Source: a virus. From it: 64,000 nucleotides of DNA. The stretch lies in IMG/VR virus record IMGVR_UViG_3300000216_000001, positions 1-64,000 of that record; one strand, given 5' to 3'. The translations under genes were made by a program, and so were the position numbers. This document shows, piece by piece, positions 28,122-37,200 of this stretch; position 1 is the stretch's first letter; each line of letters starts with the position of its first letter. The notes beneath the pieces were generated by a model, which was given only the letters and a program-made list of their open reading frames with translations, did not search any database and was not told the origin of the DNA.

Positions 28122-28200
28122 ACACAACTACTAAAAATTTTATGGATAATATTATAGTACACTAATACTGTACTAAGTAATTAAGCTACTATATTATCCA
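28122..28200 (+). promoter_or_regulatory. Conserved 20-bp element, copy 5, plus long hairpin
   Basis: Core at 28122-28141, preceded by AGCCTACGGCAATC. TGGATAATAT (28143-28152) pairs perfectly with ATATTATCCA (28191-28200); the arm continues AGTA/TACT and encloses AGTAC/GTACT. Start codon 28225. Confidence 0.85.
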
Positions 28201-28224
28201 CTTATAATTTAATAAAAAAAAGTT

Positions 28225-28362
28225 ATGACAGCAATAATACTAATCATAGTATTTACTGTATTAATCAGTAAATACTATGAAATAAAAAGTGATATCACTG
28301 GTATATTCCTTAGTGGAATAGCCAGTGCTATCACATTGATGATAGTATCTACAGCAATGTAG
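28225..28362 (+). CDS. Small membrane peptide encoded by three long hairpins
   Basis: 45 aa with two hydrophobic segments (residues 3-14 and 26-44). The coding sequence is three stems: 28244-28258/28266-28280 (15 bp perfect), 28289-28309/28315-28334 (about 19 bp) and 28338-28353/28358-28373 (16 bp perfect, GCAA loop) whose 3' arm holds the stop codon and ends in a T-run. Could be a toxin-like membrane peptide or merely an open frame in a structural RNA. It has no TGA codon. Confidence 0.5.
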   Translation: MTAIILIIVFTVLISKYYEIKSDITGIFLSGIASAITLMIVSTAM

Positions 28363-28382
28363 ATACTATCATCTTTTTTTTT
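28338..28382 (+). terminator. Very strong intrinsic terminator
   Basis: GATGATAGTATCTACA / TGTAGATACTATCATC, 16 bp, GCAA tetraloop, nine T. It marks the right end of the early block. Confidence 0.9.
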
Positions 28383-28974
28383 CGAAAGAAAAAGGAAGAT
28401 CATTCCAGACAACATCAGACTAAGCTAATCGCTTAGCCATAAACAAGGAAGACTACAATCCTTCCCCTACCCGAACCTAAATAAACTAACGAGCCCTAGT
28501 GGCAAACAACGAACCCCCTACTGAATGTAGTATACACAGAACCCTAATAGAAGAGTCCAGAAAAAGAAACACAATAAATTAAGTTAAAGCTACCAGCAAG
28601 TAAAGACATCCCAGAAAATCCTATCCCGATATTAATCCTACTATTGCTATCCTAAGACTAATGAACTAGAATAAGTTCTATGCCTAATCAGAAAACGAAT
28701 CGGAACAAACAATAAACAAAAACAAAATAAAAAAAAGCCTTGCTTTTTTCCAGCTATTCTATATAATAGATAGTAAGAAAAAAGCATAAATCAAATAGCT
28801 AAGAATTAGCTATCCAATCAAAAGACTTCTTATTAAGAGACAAGAATATATAATACAATTATATAATTCTCCCCCTCTCCTAATAAAAAGTCTTTTTATT
28901 CCCCAGCTATATTATTTATATCAGATATATAATATATCTAGTATTATATCATAATACTAATAAATAATATAATA
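28383..28974 (+). other. Non-coding region with hairpins and a promoter-like site
   Basis: Stop-rich in all frames under code 25. Contains CTAAGC/GCTTAG (28421-28437); GCTTTTTT (28742) with AAAAAAGC (28777); ATAGCTAA/TTAGCTAT (28795-28813); and a long stem AAAAGACTTCTTATTA / TAATAAAAAGTCTTTT (about 28820/28880) enclosing AGAATATATAAT/ATTATATAATTCT. TTGCTT-N16-TATAAT at 28740-28767 resembles a promoter. The arrangement looks like a cruciform-rich replication region. Confidence 0.5.
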
Positions 28975-29335
28975 ATAACATATATATACATATATATAAA
29001 AAAACAATAAACAAAAAAAACAAAAAAAAACAAAAAACACCAAACCACCACCATAACAAAAAACCAACACAACACACACTACCCGAAAAAAAAAAAAGTC
29101 AATACGACAACAAACCGCTAACCTAAGCCAACACAACACTATACTCACAACATACACACAACAACAAACACAACACAACACAACACAACACAACAACACA
29201 CACAACACAAACACAACACACACACAACACAAACTAATACCTAACCTAAGCCAACAACAAACACACACACACAAAGAAAAAACAAAATAAAAAATAAAAA
29301 AAAACAAAACTCAAAAAACAAATCAAAATAAAAAA
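28975..29335 (+). repeat. A/C-only low-complexity tract
   Basis: About 360 nt in which the top strand is almost entirely A and C, with runs of A and (ACACA)n / (CAACA)n. G and T are nearly absent from about 29000. A 116-codon minus-strand frame here is a by-product of the bias (mostly Cys, Val, Phe, Leu) and is not a gene. Confidence 0.8.
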
Positions 29336-29779
29336 AGGTGATGGTGTTGCTGTTGTTGGGGGGTAATCTGTCCCAGTAGTAGTTATAGTATAGGGGTACC
29401 CCTTACATCCAATACTACCTTTTATAAGGTTTTAATAAGAGAGATAATATAATGTCAAGGGATATACATTCGCATGTTATAGCCAAACCTGTTAAGTTTT
29501 ACAGGGGTATAGATTAAACTCTGAGTATGTATAATATAGTTTAATAAAAACAGTAATGGCTTTCTATAGCCATAGTATAAATAAGGACGGATAAATTAGT
29601 AGAGGAATAGTTAAGATTATATAGAAAAGTTAGAAGGGGGTTAAAAATATGTCAGTGGAGGGAATGGCTTTACTAAGGGAATGTCATAAATTGACTAGAT
29701 ATGTAGACAAAATGCTGATGGCTTATTTAAAGTAAAGTTGTACAGTTTCATAGGGGTAAACATTAAAACTTATAAAATA
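29336..29779 (+). other. G-rich non-coding region after composition switch
   Basis: At 29336 the top strand turns abruptly G/T-rich (GGTGATGGTGTTGC). Contains the palindrome GGGGTACCCC (29394-29403) and ACAGGGGTATA / ATAGGGGTAAA motifs near 29502 and 29751. Two tiny frames (20 codons from 29453, 28 codons from 29650) are open but unsupported by any leader or family. Together with the preceding tract it is the best candidate for the origin of replication. Confidence 0.5.
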
Positions 29780-29807
29780 GATATAAAATACTTTTATGTC
29801 TTTTTTT
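29780..29807 (+). terminator. Intrinsic terminator
   Basis: GATATAAAA / TTTTATGTC 9-bp stem (one G-U) and seven T, directly ahead of a promoter. Confidence 0.65.
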
Positions 29808-29808
29808 C

Positions 29809-29836
29809 TTGACATTATGTCAGTTATGAATAAACT
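29809..29836 (+). promoter_or_regulatory. Sigma70-type promoter for the RecA block
   Basis: TTGACA 29809-29814, 16-nt spacer, TAAACT 29831-29836. Nearly the same 28 nt as the small-RNA promoter at 9510. The first gene starts 54 nt after the -10 box; a GAAAT/ATTTC hairpin lies in the leader. Confidence 0.65.
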
Positions 29837-29889
29837 GTTAAGTGAGAAATAAAAAAATTTCTTTTTATATTTGTTAACCTAATTTCTTT

Positions 29890-30075
29890 ATGAAAATAAT
29901 ATTTGGGATATTGAGTTTATTGATAGGTATATGATTATTTTATACATGAATGTATGTATTGTACATGCAATCTGGAGAATGGTATGGTGGTATTAATGTT
30001 GTTATGTCGAGTGTTTTCGGATGACTATTTACAATATGATGAGTAGCATTATTAGGTATATGATTTGGTGAATAA
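29890..30075 (+). CDS. Small Gly-rich membrane protein
   Basis: 61 aa with two hydrophobic helices rich in Gly (I-F-G-I-L-S-L-L-I-G-I-G-L and V-F-G-G-L-F-T-I-G-G-V-A-L-L-G-I-G-F). First gene of the RecA transcript. Not recognised. Confidence 0.5.
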
Positions 30076-30142
30076 TTTTTGAAGGAGGAAGATTGACAGA
30101 AGGTAAGAATTTAAAATATATAACTAACTAAATAGAAACCTT

Positions 30143-30310
30143 ATGAATAAAGATATAAGAGAATTAATAGAAAAAATAGCTGATTTAAAATGAGTAGCAA
30201 CAATAGTTAATTTAAAATGAAATACTTCTTATTGAGCTAGATTAGAAAAAGAAGCAGAAACATTAGAACAGCTATTGGATAAATATTTAAATAACTTAAT
30301 AAAAGAATAA
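30143..30310 (+). CDS. Small helical protein
   Basis: 55 aa, charged helices with K-G-V-A and K-G-N-T turns (TGA glycines). Ends immediately before the recA start. Not recognised. Confidence 0.4.
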
Positions 30311-31357
30311 ATGGTAGATACAACAGTATTAAAGAAGAAGTATAAAGATACTTTTTATGAATGAGGTACATATCCAGAGATGGAGTTTATGAGTACATGA
30401 TTTCCTAATTTGGATTATGTTACAGGATGAGGGATACCTATAGGTAGAGTGGTGGAATTATTTGGTAAGAATGGTTCTGGTAAGACTACATTGGCTATGC
30501 AGATAGCAGAGAGATATACAGATAAATGAGATAAAGTTTTATTTGTAGATACAGAGAGGACATTTCCGAACAGACTTTCTAATGATCTAATAGATGTACA
30601 TGAACCAGATTGTTGAGAGGATACTGTAGATAGAATAGTGGAAGGTATAGAAGGTTGATATAAATTGATTATATTGGATAGTGTAGCAGCTACGGTACCG
30701 ATGGTAGAGTTAGATACATCAGCAGATCAGATGAATATAGGTAAGCAGGCAAGGCTTATGAATCGTATGATGCGTATGGTACCGAGTAAATTGAGAACAC
30801 ATTGAGTTACATTATTATTGATTAATCAGTTTAGGACAAACATAGGGGGGTACTGAAACCCAAATCAAACTACAGGAGGTACTGGTATTGCATATGCATG
30901 TAGTCTTCGTATGGAGATTGCTACTAGTCCGAAGAAAGATTGGATATTAAATTCAGATGGAGAGTTGGAGTTGAAGCCAAGTAAGATTAAAGTTATAAAG
31001 ACTAAAATGAAATGGTGAAACGATGAATGAGTATTATATTTATGAGCTGATGGTAGATATTCAGAATTAATGGATACATTGATCAGTTGTTTGCAGTATG
31101 AGATTATAACAAAGAAATGAGCATTTATAAAGTATGGAGAGGATACATTATGACAAGGTATGATAAAAGTAGCGTTATATTTAAAGGATGCACCAGAGAT
31201 AGTAGCTGTATTAAAAGAACAGTTACAGGAACGCTTAAAGATAAAGGTTGCATGATCATGAATGTTATTCAGTGATCAAGATACTAAAGAAGTCTACAAT
31301 AAGCTTGTAGGAACTTATAATAAGAAATGGAAAACTACTTTACAATTAATTAAATAA
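30311..31357 (+). CDS. recA: RecA-family recombinase
   Basis: 348 aa. Walker A F-G-K-N-G-S-G-K-T-T (residues 51-60), V-L-F-V-D-T-E-R-T-F with catalytic Glu (the RecA D-A-E region), Walker B L-I-I-L-D-S-V-A-A-T-V-P, then D-Q-M-N-I-G-K-Q-A-R-L-M-N-R (loop L1), T-L-L-L-I-N-Q-F-R (loop L2 start) and T-T-G-G-T-G. About the size of bacterial RecA. The C-terminal domain is diverged. Mediates strand exchange; partners in this phage are probably the SSB-like protein and the RecB/Cas4-like nuclease. Whether phage- or host-derived cannot be judged without a tree. Confidence 0.92.
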
Positions 31358-31360
31358 ACA

Positions 31361-31603
31361 ATGTTAAATAAAGAAATTTTAAATAAAGAAATGGATTCAA
31401 GAGTTGAACAATTTAAACAAGAAAATTTAGAATCATTTAAAGATTTTTCTAAAGAAATGTTATCTATCTTAGATAATACTAAGAGATTAAAAGAAGAAGA
31501 ATTAATAGATATGTTAGTTATATTAACAGTAGAGATATATGATAAATGAATACAATCATGAATGAGGATACAAAAAATGAACGATAAACATAAATCACAA
31601 TAA
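31361..31603 (+). CDS. Small charged coiled-coil protein
   Basis: 80 aa, Lys/Glu heptads (N-K-E-I-L-N-K-E-M-D-S-R-V-E-Q-F-K), 3 nt after recA. Not recognised. Confidence 0.45.
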
Positions 31604-31633
31604 ACAATTAGAATTTAATAAATAAATAAAAAA

Positions 31634-32050
31634 ATGGAGATAACAATTAAAACATTAGATTTAATAAATAAATCTATAAAAGAAAATCCAGAAGTTGATG
31701 CGAATAAAGTATCAGATGGATATCATACATTTGGAGAATTATATAAACATAGGATACATTTATTTATAGCTTTATGTTCTGTACTATGAATAGGAGAACA
31801 TCCATATGATAATATTAAGGTTATAAAATCTAAGTTACATAATGATGGGACTTGAATGGAGTGATGGTTTATAGTACAATTAATAGAATTTAATAGATAT
31901 ACACGCAAAGAAATAGAATGAACACAGATTAGTTATCATTTACCAAATGAATACTGGGATAAATGCAATCATATAGAAACATTACCAAAAGCAAATAAAT
32001 GGGATTGACATTCATCTGATGATGTATTAGAAAGATTATTAAAAATATAA
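31634..32050 (+). CDS. Conserved phage protein with 'DGYHTFGELYxHR' motif
   Basis: 138 aa. S-D-G-Y-H-T-F-G-E-L-Y-K-H-R, K-S-K-L-H-N-D-G-T, Q-I-S-Y-H-L-P and W-D-G-H-S-S-D-D-V-L-E-R-L-L form a pattern I recall from a widespread uncharacterised phage family. Conserved His and Asp suggest metal or nucleic-acid binding. The W-D-G-H glycine is TGA. Function unknown. Confidence 0.65.
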
Positions 32051-32070
32051 CAAATAAAACAAATAAAACA

Positions 32071-32268
32071 ATGAAGGTAGTACTAGAAATAAAAGATAAA
32101 GATTTACAGAGAGAAATCTTTGAACATATAAAATGACAACCTATCTGATTTAGTTTGGAATGAATCATGGAATATTATGATAGGACAGAAAGAACTATAC
32201 ATAGATGGATAAATGCAGGTAAGATTAAAAAGATAGATTGATTTTATTATATAAACAAAAAAAACTAG
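32071..32268 (+). CDS. Small excisionase/MerR-like winged-helix protein
   Basis: 65 aa. G-I-M-E-Y-Y-D-R-T-E-R-T-I-H-R-W-I-N-A-G-K-I-K-K-I-D-G is the pattern of a MerR/Xis-type domain (helix, R-x-W-I-x-x-G-K-I, then wing). Likely a small DNA-binding regulator. It faces the two HU genes across a shared terminator. Confidence 0.6.
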
Positions 32269-32287
32269 AATTATTCTAGTTTTTTTA
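32260..32287. terminator. Bidirectional terminator between convergent genes
   Basis: AAAAACTAGAAT / ATTCTAGTTTTT with A-run on the left and T-run on the right, so it can stop both the rightward 32071 gene and the leftward HU genes, whose stop codon lies in the T-run. Confidence 0.8.
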
Positions 32288-32587
32288 TTTAGCATTAAAA
32301 TTAATTTCTTCTTTCAACATTCTACTGATCCTAAAATAAACTCGTTTAGTAGTCATATTCTTAACAACTTTATTATATTTCAAAGAATAGATATGTTTTT
32401 TGTTATGTTCACGTGCTTGAAAAGATCATATACCGTCAAACACTACTCTATTACCTTGTACGAGTTCGTATTTCATTTCCCTTACAATGTATCCTAAAAT
32501 CTTTTTTGAGTCTTCTAACGGCACATTAAATGACTCAGAAATTCTTTCACTGAAAGTTTTTAAATTAATTGTAGTAAAATCGTTCAT
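32285..32587 (-). CDS. HU/IHF-like DNA-bending protein (copy A)
   Basis: 100 aa. Family layout throughout: N-terminal helices, V-V-F-D-G-I-G-S-F-Q-A-R-E (residues 48-60; the second G is TGA), then K-H-I-Y-S-L-K-Y ... R-V-Y-F-R-I-S-R-M-L-K-E-E-I-N at the C-terminus. The beta-arm is diverged: the usual G-R-N-P tip is missing. Minus-strand, 11 nt downstream of copy B, so the two may form a heterodimer like IHF. May compact DNA or organise replication and packaging complexes. Confidence 0.8.
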
Positions 32588-32598
32588 GTATATATTAA

Positions 32599-32874
32599 TT
32601 ATATATTAAGATCTCTTTTCAGATTAACTGAAGGTTTAAATTTAGTTCTTTTCAAAGCTTTAATAATAATAGGTTTCTGATTCTTTGGATCAGATCATTT
32701 TCTTTCATTGATTTGTACTGAACTAAAAGTTCAGAATCAATATAGGGATAAATGTTCACCAGATATTATTATATCAGATATATTATCAAATATGGTATTA
32801 ACTATTTTTTTCATTTCTGTTTGAGATATATCTAATTCTTTAGATATATGTTTAACAAATTCTGCTTTATTCAT
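32599..32874 (-). CDS. HU/IHF-like DNA-bending protein (copy B)
   Basis: 91 aa, the usual HU length. L-Y-G-F-G-T-F (residues 44-50) is the invariant HU core and both glycines are TGA. R-K-G-S-D-P corresponds to the R-x-G-R-N-P arm tip, also with TGA, and the end A-L-K-R-T-K-F-K-P-S-V-N-L-K-R-D-L-N matches F-K-P-G-K-x-L-K-x-x-V-N. Upstream gene of the only leftward operon. Good independent support for UGA=Gly on the minus strand. Confidence 0.88.
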
Positions 32875-32968
32875 TGTAGTTTTATTATTATATAATTTAA
32901 AAGAGAGTACAAGCATTGTATATAATAAGCAAATATGAGTCTAATGCAAATTAAAATTAAATTTTAGC

Positions 32969-32996
32969 TTGTAATTTTTCATTTATTGTATATATT
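32969..32996 (+). promoter_or_regulatory. Promoter-like sequence before the late block
   Basis: TTGTAA 32969-32974, 16 nt, TATATT 32991-32996, 35 nt before the 33031 start. The 95 nt between it and the HU start are AT-rich and probably hold the leftward promoter, not resolved. Confidence 0.5.
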
Positions 32997-33030
32997 AGTA
33001 GTACGCAATTTAAAATTAATTATATAAAAT

Positions 33031-33792
33031 ATGTTTTATGATGTTATTAAAGCATTAGCTTTAAAAGAATGAGTAAAAAACTTTAGAGGAGTTCCTACTA
33101 TGTATGAGATTAGAAACTTACCTACTGAAACTAGGGATGAAAAAATAGCTGTAATTATAAAGTTGATACAAGTAATAGAGGGTATATGATATACTAGATC
33201 ATATAGAGACATTAAACTAGTAAAGACATTTAATGAAAAGCTATATAGTCAATCATTAAGTAATGCTATCATGTATGCATCTAAACCTAACTTAGCTATA
33301 TGAGGATTATTTAAAGCATTATGTATGTTATGTCAAGATGTTAATCATTGATTTAATATGAAGACATCTAGTAAAAAGAAATTAGAAGCTTGTTTTGAAA
33401 AATGAGAATATGATGAATATTTTGAACATAGATTAACTCAAGACGAGAAGAAGAAGTTAGATACTAGAGAATTAGACGGATTAAAAGATTTAGATTGGAA
33501 AGCTATGAGTTTTCTATTTAAATGAGTTAATGGTCAAGATATAAGTATAACACGTAGGCAAGAAGCTAATGTAATAAAGAATGAGGATATATTCTTTATT
33601 ATAAAAGATTTAGAAAAGAATGAAGATCAGCAATTTATATTAGATAACATAGAGAAAACAATATCTAGAACAAGAAGATTTGTAGTAGTTGATTTATTTA
33701 TAAGTATTGTATTTAAACAAACTATAGATAAGTATAAAAGATTAGTAGAAGCCAAGAAACATATTGAAGGATATAAAGAAGTTGAAATTTAA
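33031..33792 (+). CDS. Hypothetical protein
   Basis: 253 aa, mainly helical with alternating charged segments; Y-T-R-S-Y-R-D-I-K-L-V-K and R-T-R-R-F-V-V-V-D-L-F-I-S are the most distinctive parts. No catalytic motif or family recognised. Lies ahead of the giant virion gene on the same strand. Confidence 0.5.
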
Positions 33793-33813
33793 TATTTAAC
33801 CAGAAAGGAGTCT

Positions 33814-34254
33814 ATGATGAAAACTAAAATACTATTAGAAAGTAAGTTTAATATAGAGCAAGAAATAGGAATAGAAACTGATTTAATAAGTATACATCGC
33901 TGCAACATAGATAATATGTTCGATAATTGAGTAATAGTATTAGACAAATACGCACAAATCCTTCAGCAAATGCATGAAGGAAGGTGAGTATTCGTCAATA
34001 CTATTTTTTCTTTTCTACGGAAATTGGAAAATAACTGACATTGATTATACTATAAACAACTACACACTAAATTAGTATGTAGAATTAGGGAATACTTGAA
34101 AAGAAATAACTTCAAGATTTACTTATACGATTGTAAACCAGAGATTCAAGAATATCTGGATATACAATGTTTTGATTATGAATTATTTGATACTAGAGGT
34201 AACCTAGTTAGATCTATTATTAATAACATAAGCATACAAGATACATTATTTTAA
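33814..34254 (+). CDS. Hypothetical protein with a Shine-Dalgarno site
   Basis: 146 aa from ATG 33814 (or the adjacent ATG 33817). AAAGGAG at 33804-33810 is the only clear Shine-Dalgarno site noticed in the window. Codon use is also less AT-biased than neighbours (CTT, CGC, GTC, CTG occur), hinting at recent transfer. Alpha/beta protein with several Cys and His; not recognised. Confidence 0.5.
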
Positions 34255-34272
34255 TATATAAATATATATAAT

Positions 34273-37200
34273 ATGTCATTAGAAGACAAGAACATAAAAC
34301 AAGTGCAACAAAGTACAGCACAAGAGCTTCCAAAAAAGGAAGACAAAGAAACTAGTTGGGGAGAAAAATATATATATGGAGAATGAGAAAAGTCATTATG
34401 GAGTAATGTTAAAGAAAATTGGGAAGAATCACCATTATCAATAATAACGGATGTTGGATATTGAGTAGGTAATGTATATGATTTAGTAGCATGAGACGAT
34501 AAAGAACAAAGAGAAGCTTCTCAAAAGATAGATAATTATTTTGGATGATTATCTAATGTAGGTGATATGTTATTTAAAGATGAAAGTATTTCTTTAAGTA
34601 AACAAGAAGATGATAGGACTAATAAGATTATGCAATATCAGAAAGAGAAAGAGATATGGAGTCCACTTGAAACTATATGAATTACATGATGACCAGAATA
34701 CATTAAATGAAATCAAGAAGAATTATATAAAGAATTAGGGGCATTTGAGGAAACATCGAAAGCATGATCTGATTATGAGAAAGAATATCAAGAAACAGTT
34801 AAAGATAAATATGATGATTTAATTAAAAGACAAAATAAGGAATTTAATGATATGGTATCTGCTCAAATAAAGAAAGAGATATCAGAATATAAGTTAAGTA
34901 GTAGTTTAGAATCTAAACAAAGAAGAAGAGAAGAGATTAAATGAGAGATAGAAACTAAGGTAATAGATAAATTTAGATGAGAATGGGATGAATATGCTAA
35001 ATGATATAACAGTTTTTTAAATAAAAAAAGGAATGATATAGCTACTAGGTATGTAAAACCACAAGAATGAAAGAACGCATATGAGACATATGCTAATTTT
35101 GAGTCAGATGCTGCAGGTAAAGCTACAGATGATTTAATAAGAAAGGAGGTTATACAACCAGAGAAGGAGAAATTAATGAAAGAGTTTAAATATTTATATA
35201 GAGATCATGATAAAGATAAAGATTGAGGTGATTTAGAGATTTATTTAGAGAAGGTAGCGGATGTATACTTTGAAAAAAGGATGCGTGATGAGAAGCATTA
35301 CTATGAAAGTTTAGCTATTACTAAAGATCCAAAAGAAAGAGCTAAGATGAAGTCTGTATTATTTGGACAAAAGACAGCAAGGAGTAATTATTTTAGATGA
35401 ATAATGACAGAGTTTCATAAACAATCACAAGAATCACGTAGTAAATGAGGAACTAAACCGTTTGATGATATATTAAAGGATGCATATAAAACTGAATTTG
35501 ATAAAATGTCAGAATGGGATAAGTCGGAATTATTAAAAAGAGAAGGTACAGATATAGCGGCATCTATGTATTACAATAATATAGAGATGAGGAAAAGAAT
35601 ATGACAAATGAATAATGCAGATTGAGTAGTAGATACTATAAAATACTTTTGAGCAGCTGTATGAAATGGGATACAACAAGCTTTTTCTGGAGCAGATATG
35701 ATATTTGGAGCTTTAGTATGATCTAATATAGCACAAGTTAATCCAGTATTAAAAAAAGATACGGATTTTAAAAAAGTATATTGAGATGAATATGAATTAA
35801 TGTTAGCTAACACAGGGGTTATTTGATCATTAGCTACACACATAACATATAATGTAGATGATTTAGCAGAAGTAGTATTTGGTTTATGAAAACTAAGTAA
35901 AGCTAATATAGTAACATGAAAGATAGATAAGGTAAGTAAGATGTTAAGGAAACAATGAGAGATAGCTAAACAAGCAGATATAGTTAAACCTTTATTATCA
36001 TTAAATAAGGCTAAAAGATTAACGATAACTTGAGCAAAATGATTAACATATTGAGCTAGATGATTAAGTGAAACATTAGCAGGTAGTGCTATAGTAGATA
36101 GACATTTAAGAACTGTAGATACAGATGCTAACGCTGTAGTAAATCTAGTATCAGATACATTTTTTGAACCATTCATGGCTGTATTAGGGGCAGGATCTAA
36201 GTTTGTATGAGAAACAGCAAGAGTAAAATGAGCAACTTCGGCAGTAAAACATTTAGCTGAATTAAATCCATACTATGATGCGGTAACAAGTTTTTTAACT
36301 TGAGACGAAAATATGAAAGACTTAGCATTATGACTTGTAGAATATGAAGCTAAGAAAGGAAACGCTATTACGGAGAAAGATGCTAGGTCACAAATATTAA
36401 ATGCACAAAAGTTAGTACAACAGGTATGAGATTTATGAAAACTATCTACATTATTTAAATGAGATAAGGATGCATTAATTAAAGTTATATCAGAAGAGTG
36501 GGATTCTATTAAATCTAATTATAAGAAATGAGCTAATAAAACAATTACATTAGATTGAGCTATATCTAAGATGTTATGATTTGAGGAAAGGATAAATGCT
36601 TCATTAATGGAAACAGATAAGATATTTAGATCATTAAAGACAGCTAATCCAGCAGGTAAGATTATAATGAATAGGAAATTAGAGAAAGATTTAGTTAGAA
36701 TTAAAGGATTAATTAATTGATATGGGCAATTGAATCAAGCTAGATTAGAATTTAGTAGGTCTGATAAGAAGAAACATTTAGAAACATTTACTAAAAAGAT
36801 AGATGAAATAAATAATACTAAGGATATAGATCAGAAACAAACATTAACTAGACAATTATATCAAGACTTACATAGATTACAAAATTCATCTAGTAATAAA
36901 TGAGTTAAACCAAAGGATCAATTAACATTTTTTAATCCAGTAACTAAACAAAAGATAACTATAGATGTAGATAAGATAGAAAAACTAAGTCAATGAAAGC
37001 AGGATGAGTTATTAAGTACTGAAAAATTAATAGTAACAGAAGAAGATAAAAAAATATTAGGGGTAGAAGAATGAGAACTTGTATCTATTTCTAAACATTC
37101 TATGTTAAATAAGATGGAAGAAGTTAAATCACCTAAAGATTTTCATTCTATTTTTGAGGATATAAGTAAATCACCTAAAGAAATGAAGAAGCCATTAGGT

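Noticed and set aside
28957-29307. 116-codon minus-strand frame rich in Cys, Val and Phe
   Set aside because: It is the reverse complement of an A/C-only low-complexity tract; composition alone produces it, and it has no start context or family resemblance.
29453-29736. Two tiny frames (20 and 28 codons) in the origin-like region
   Set aside because: Short, without the A-rich start leader, in a region otherwise full of stops; not listed as genes.
35571-36176. Minus-strand frames of up to 200 codons within the giant gene
   Set aside because: They lie opposite a continuous plus-strand coding frame with strong codon pattern and lack leaders; they are reading-frame shadows.
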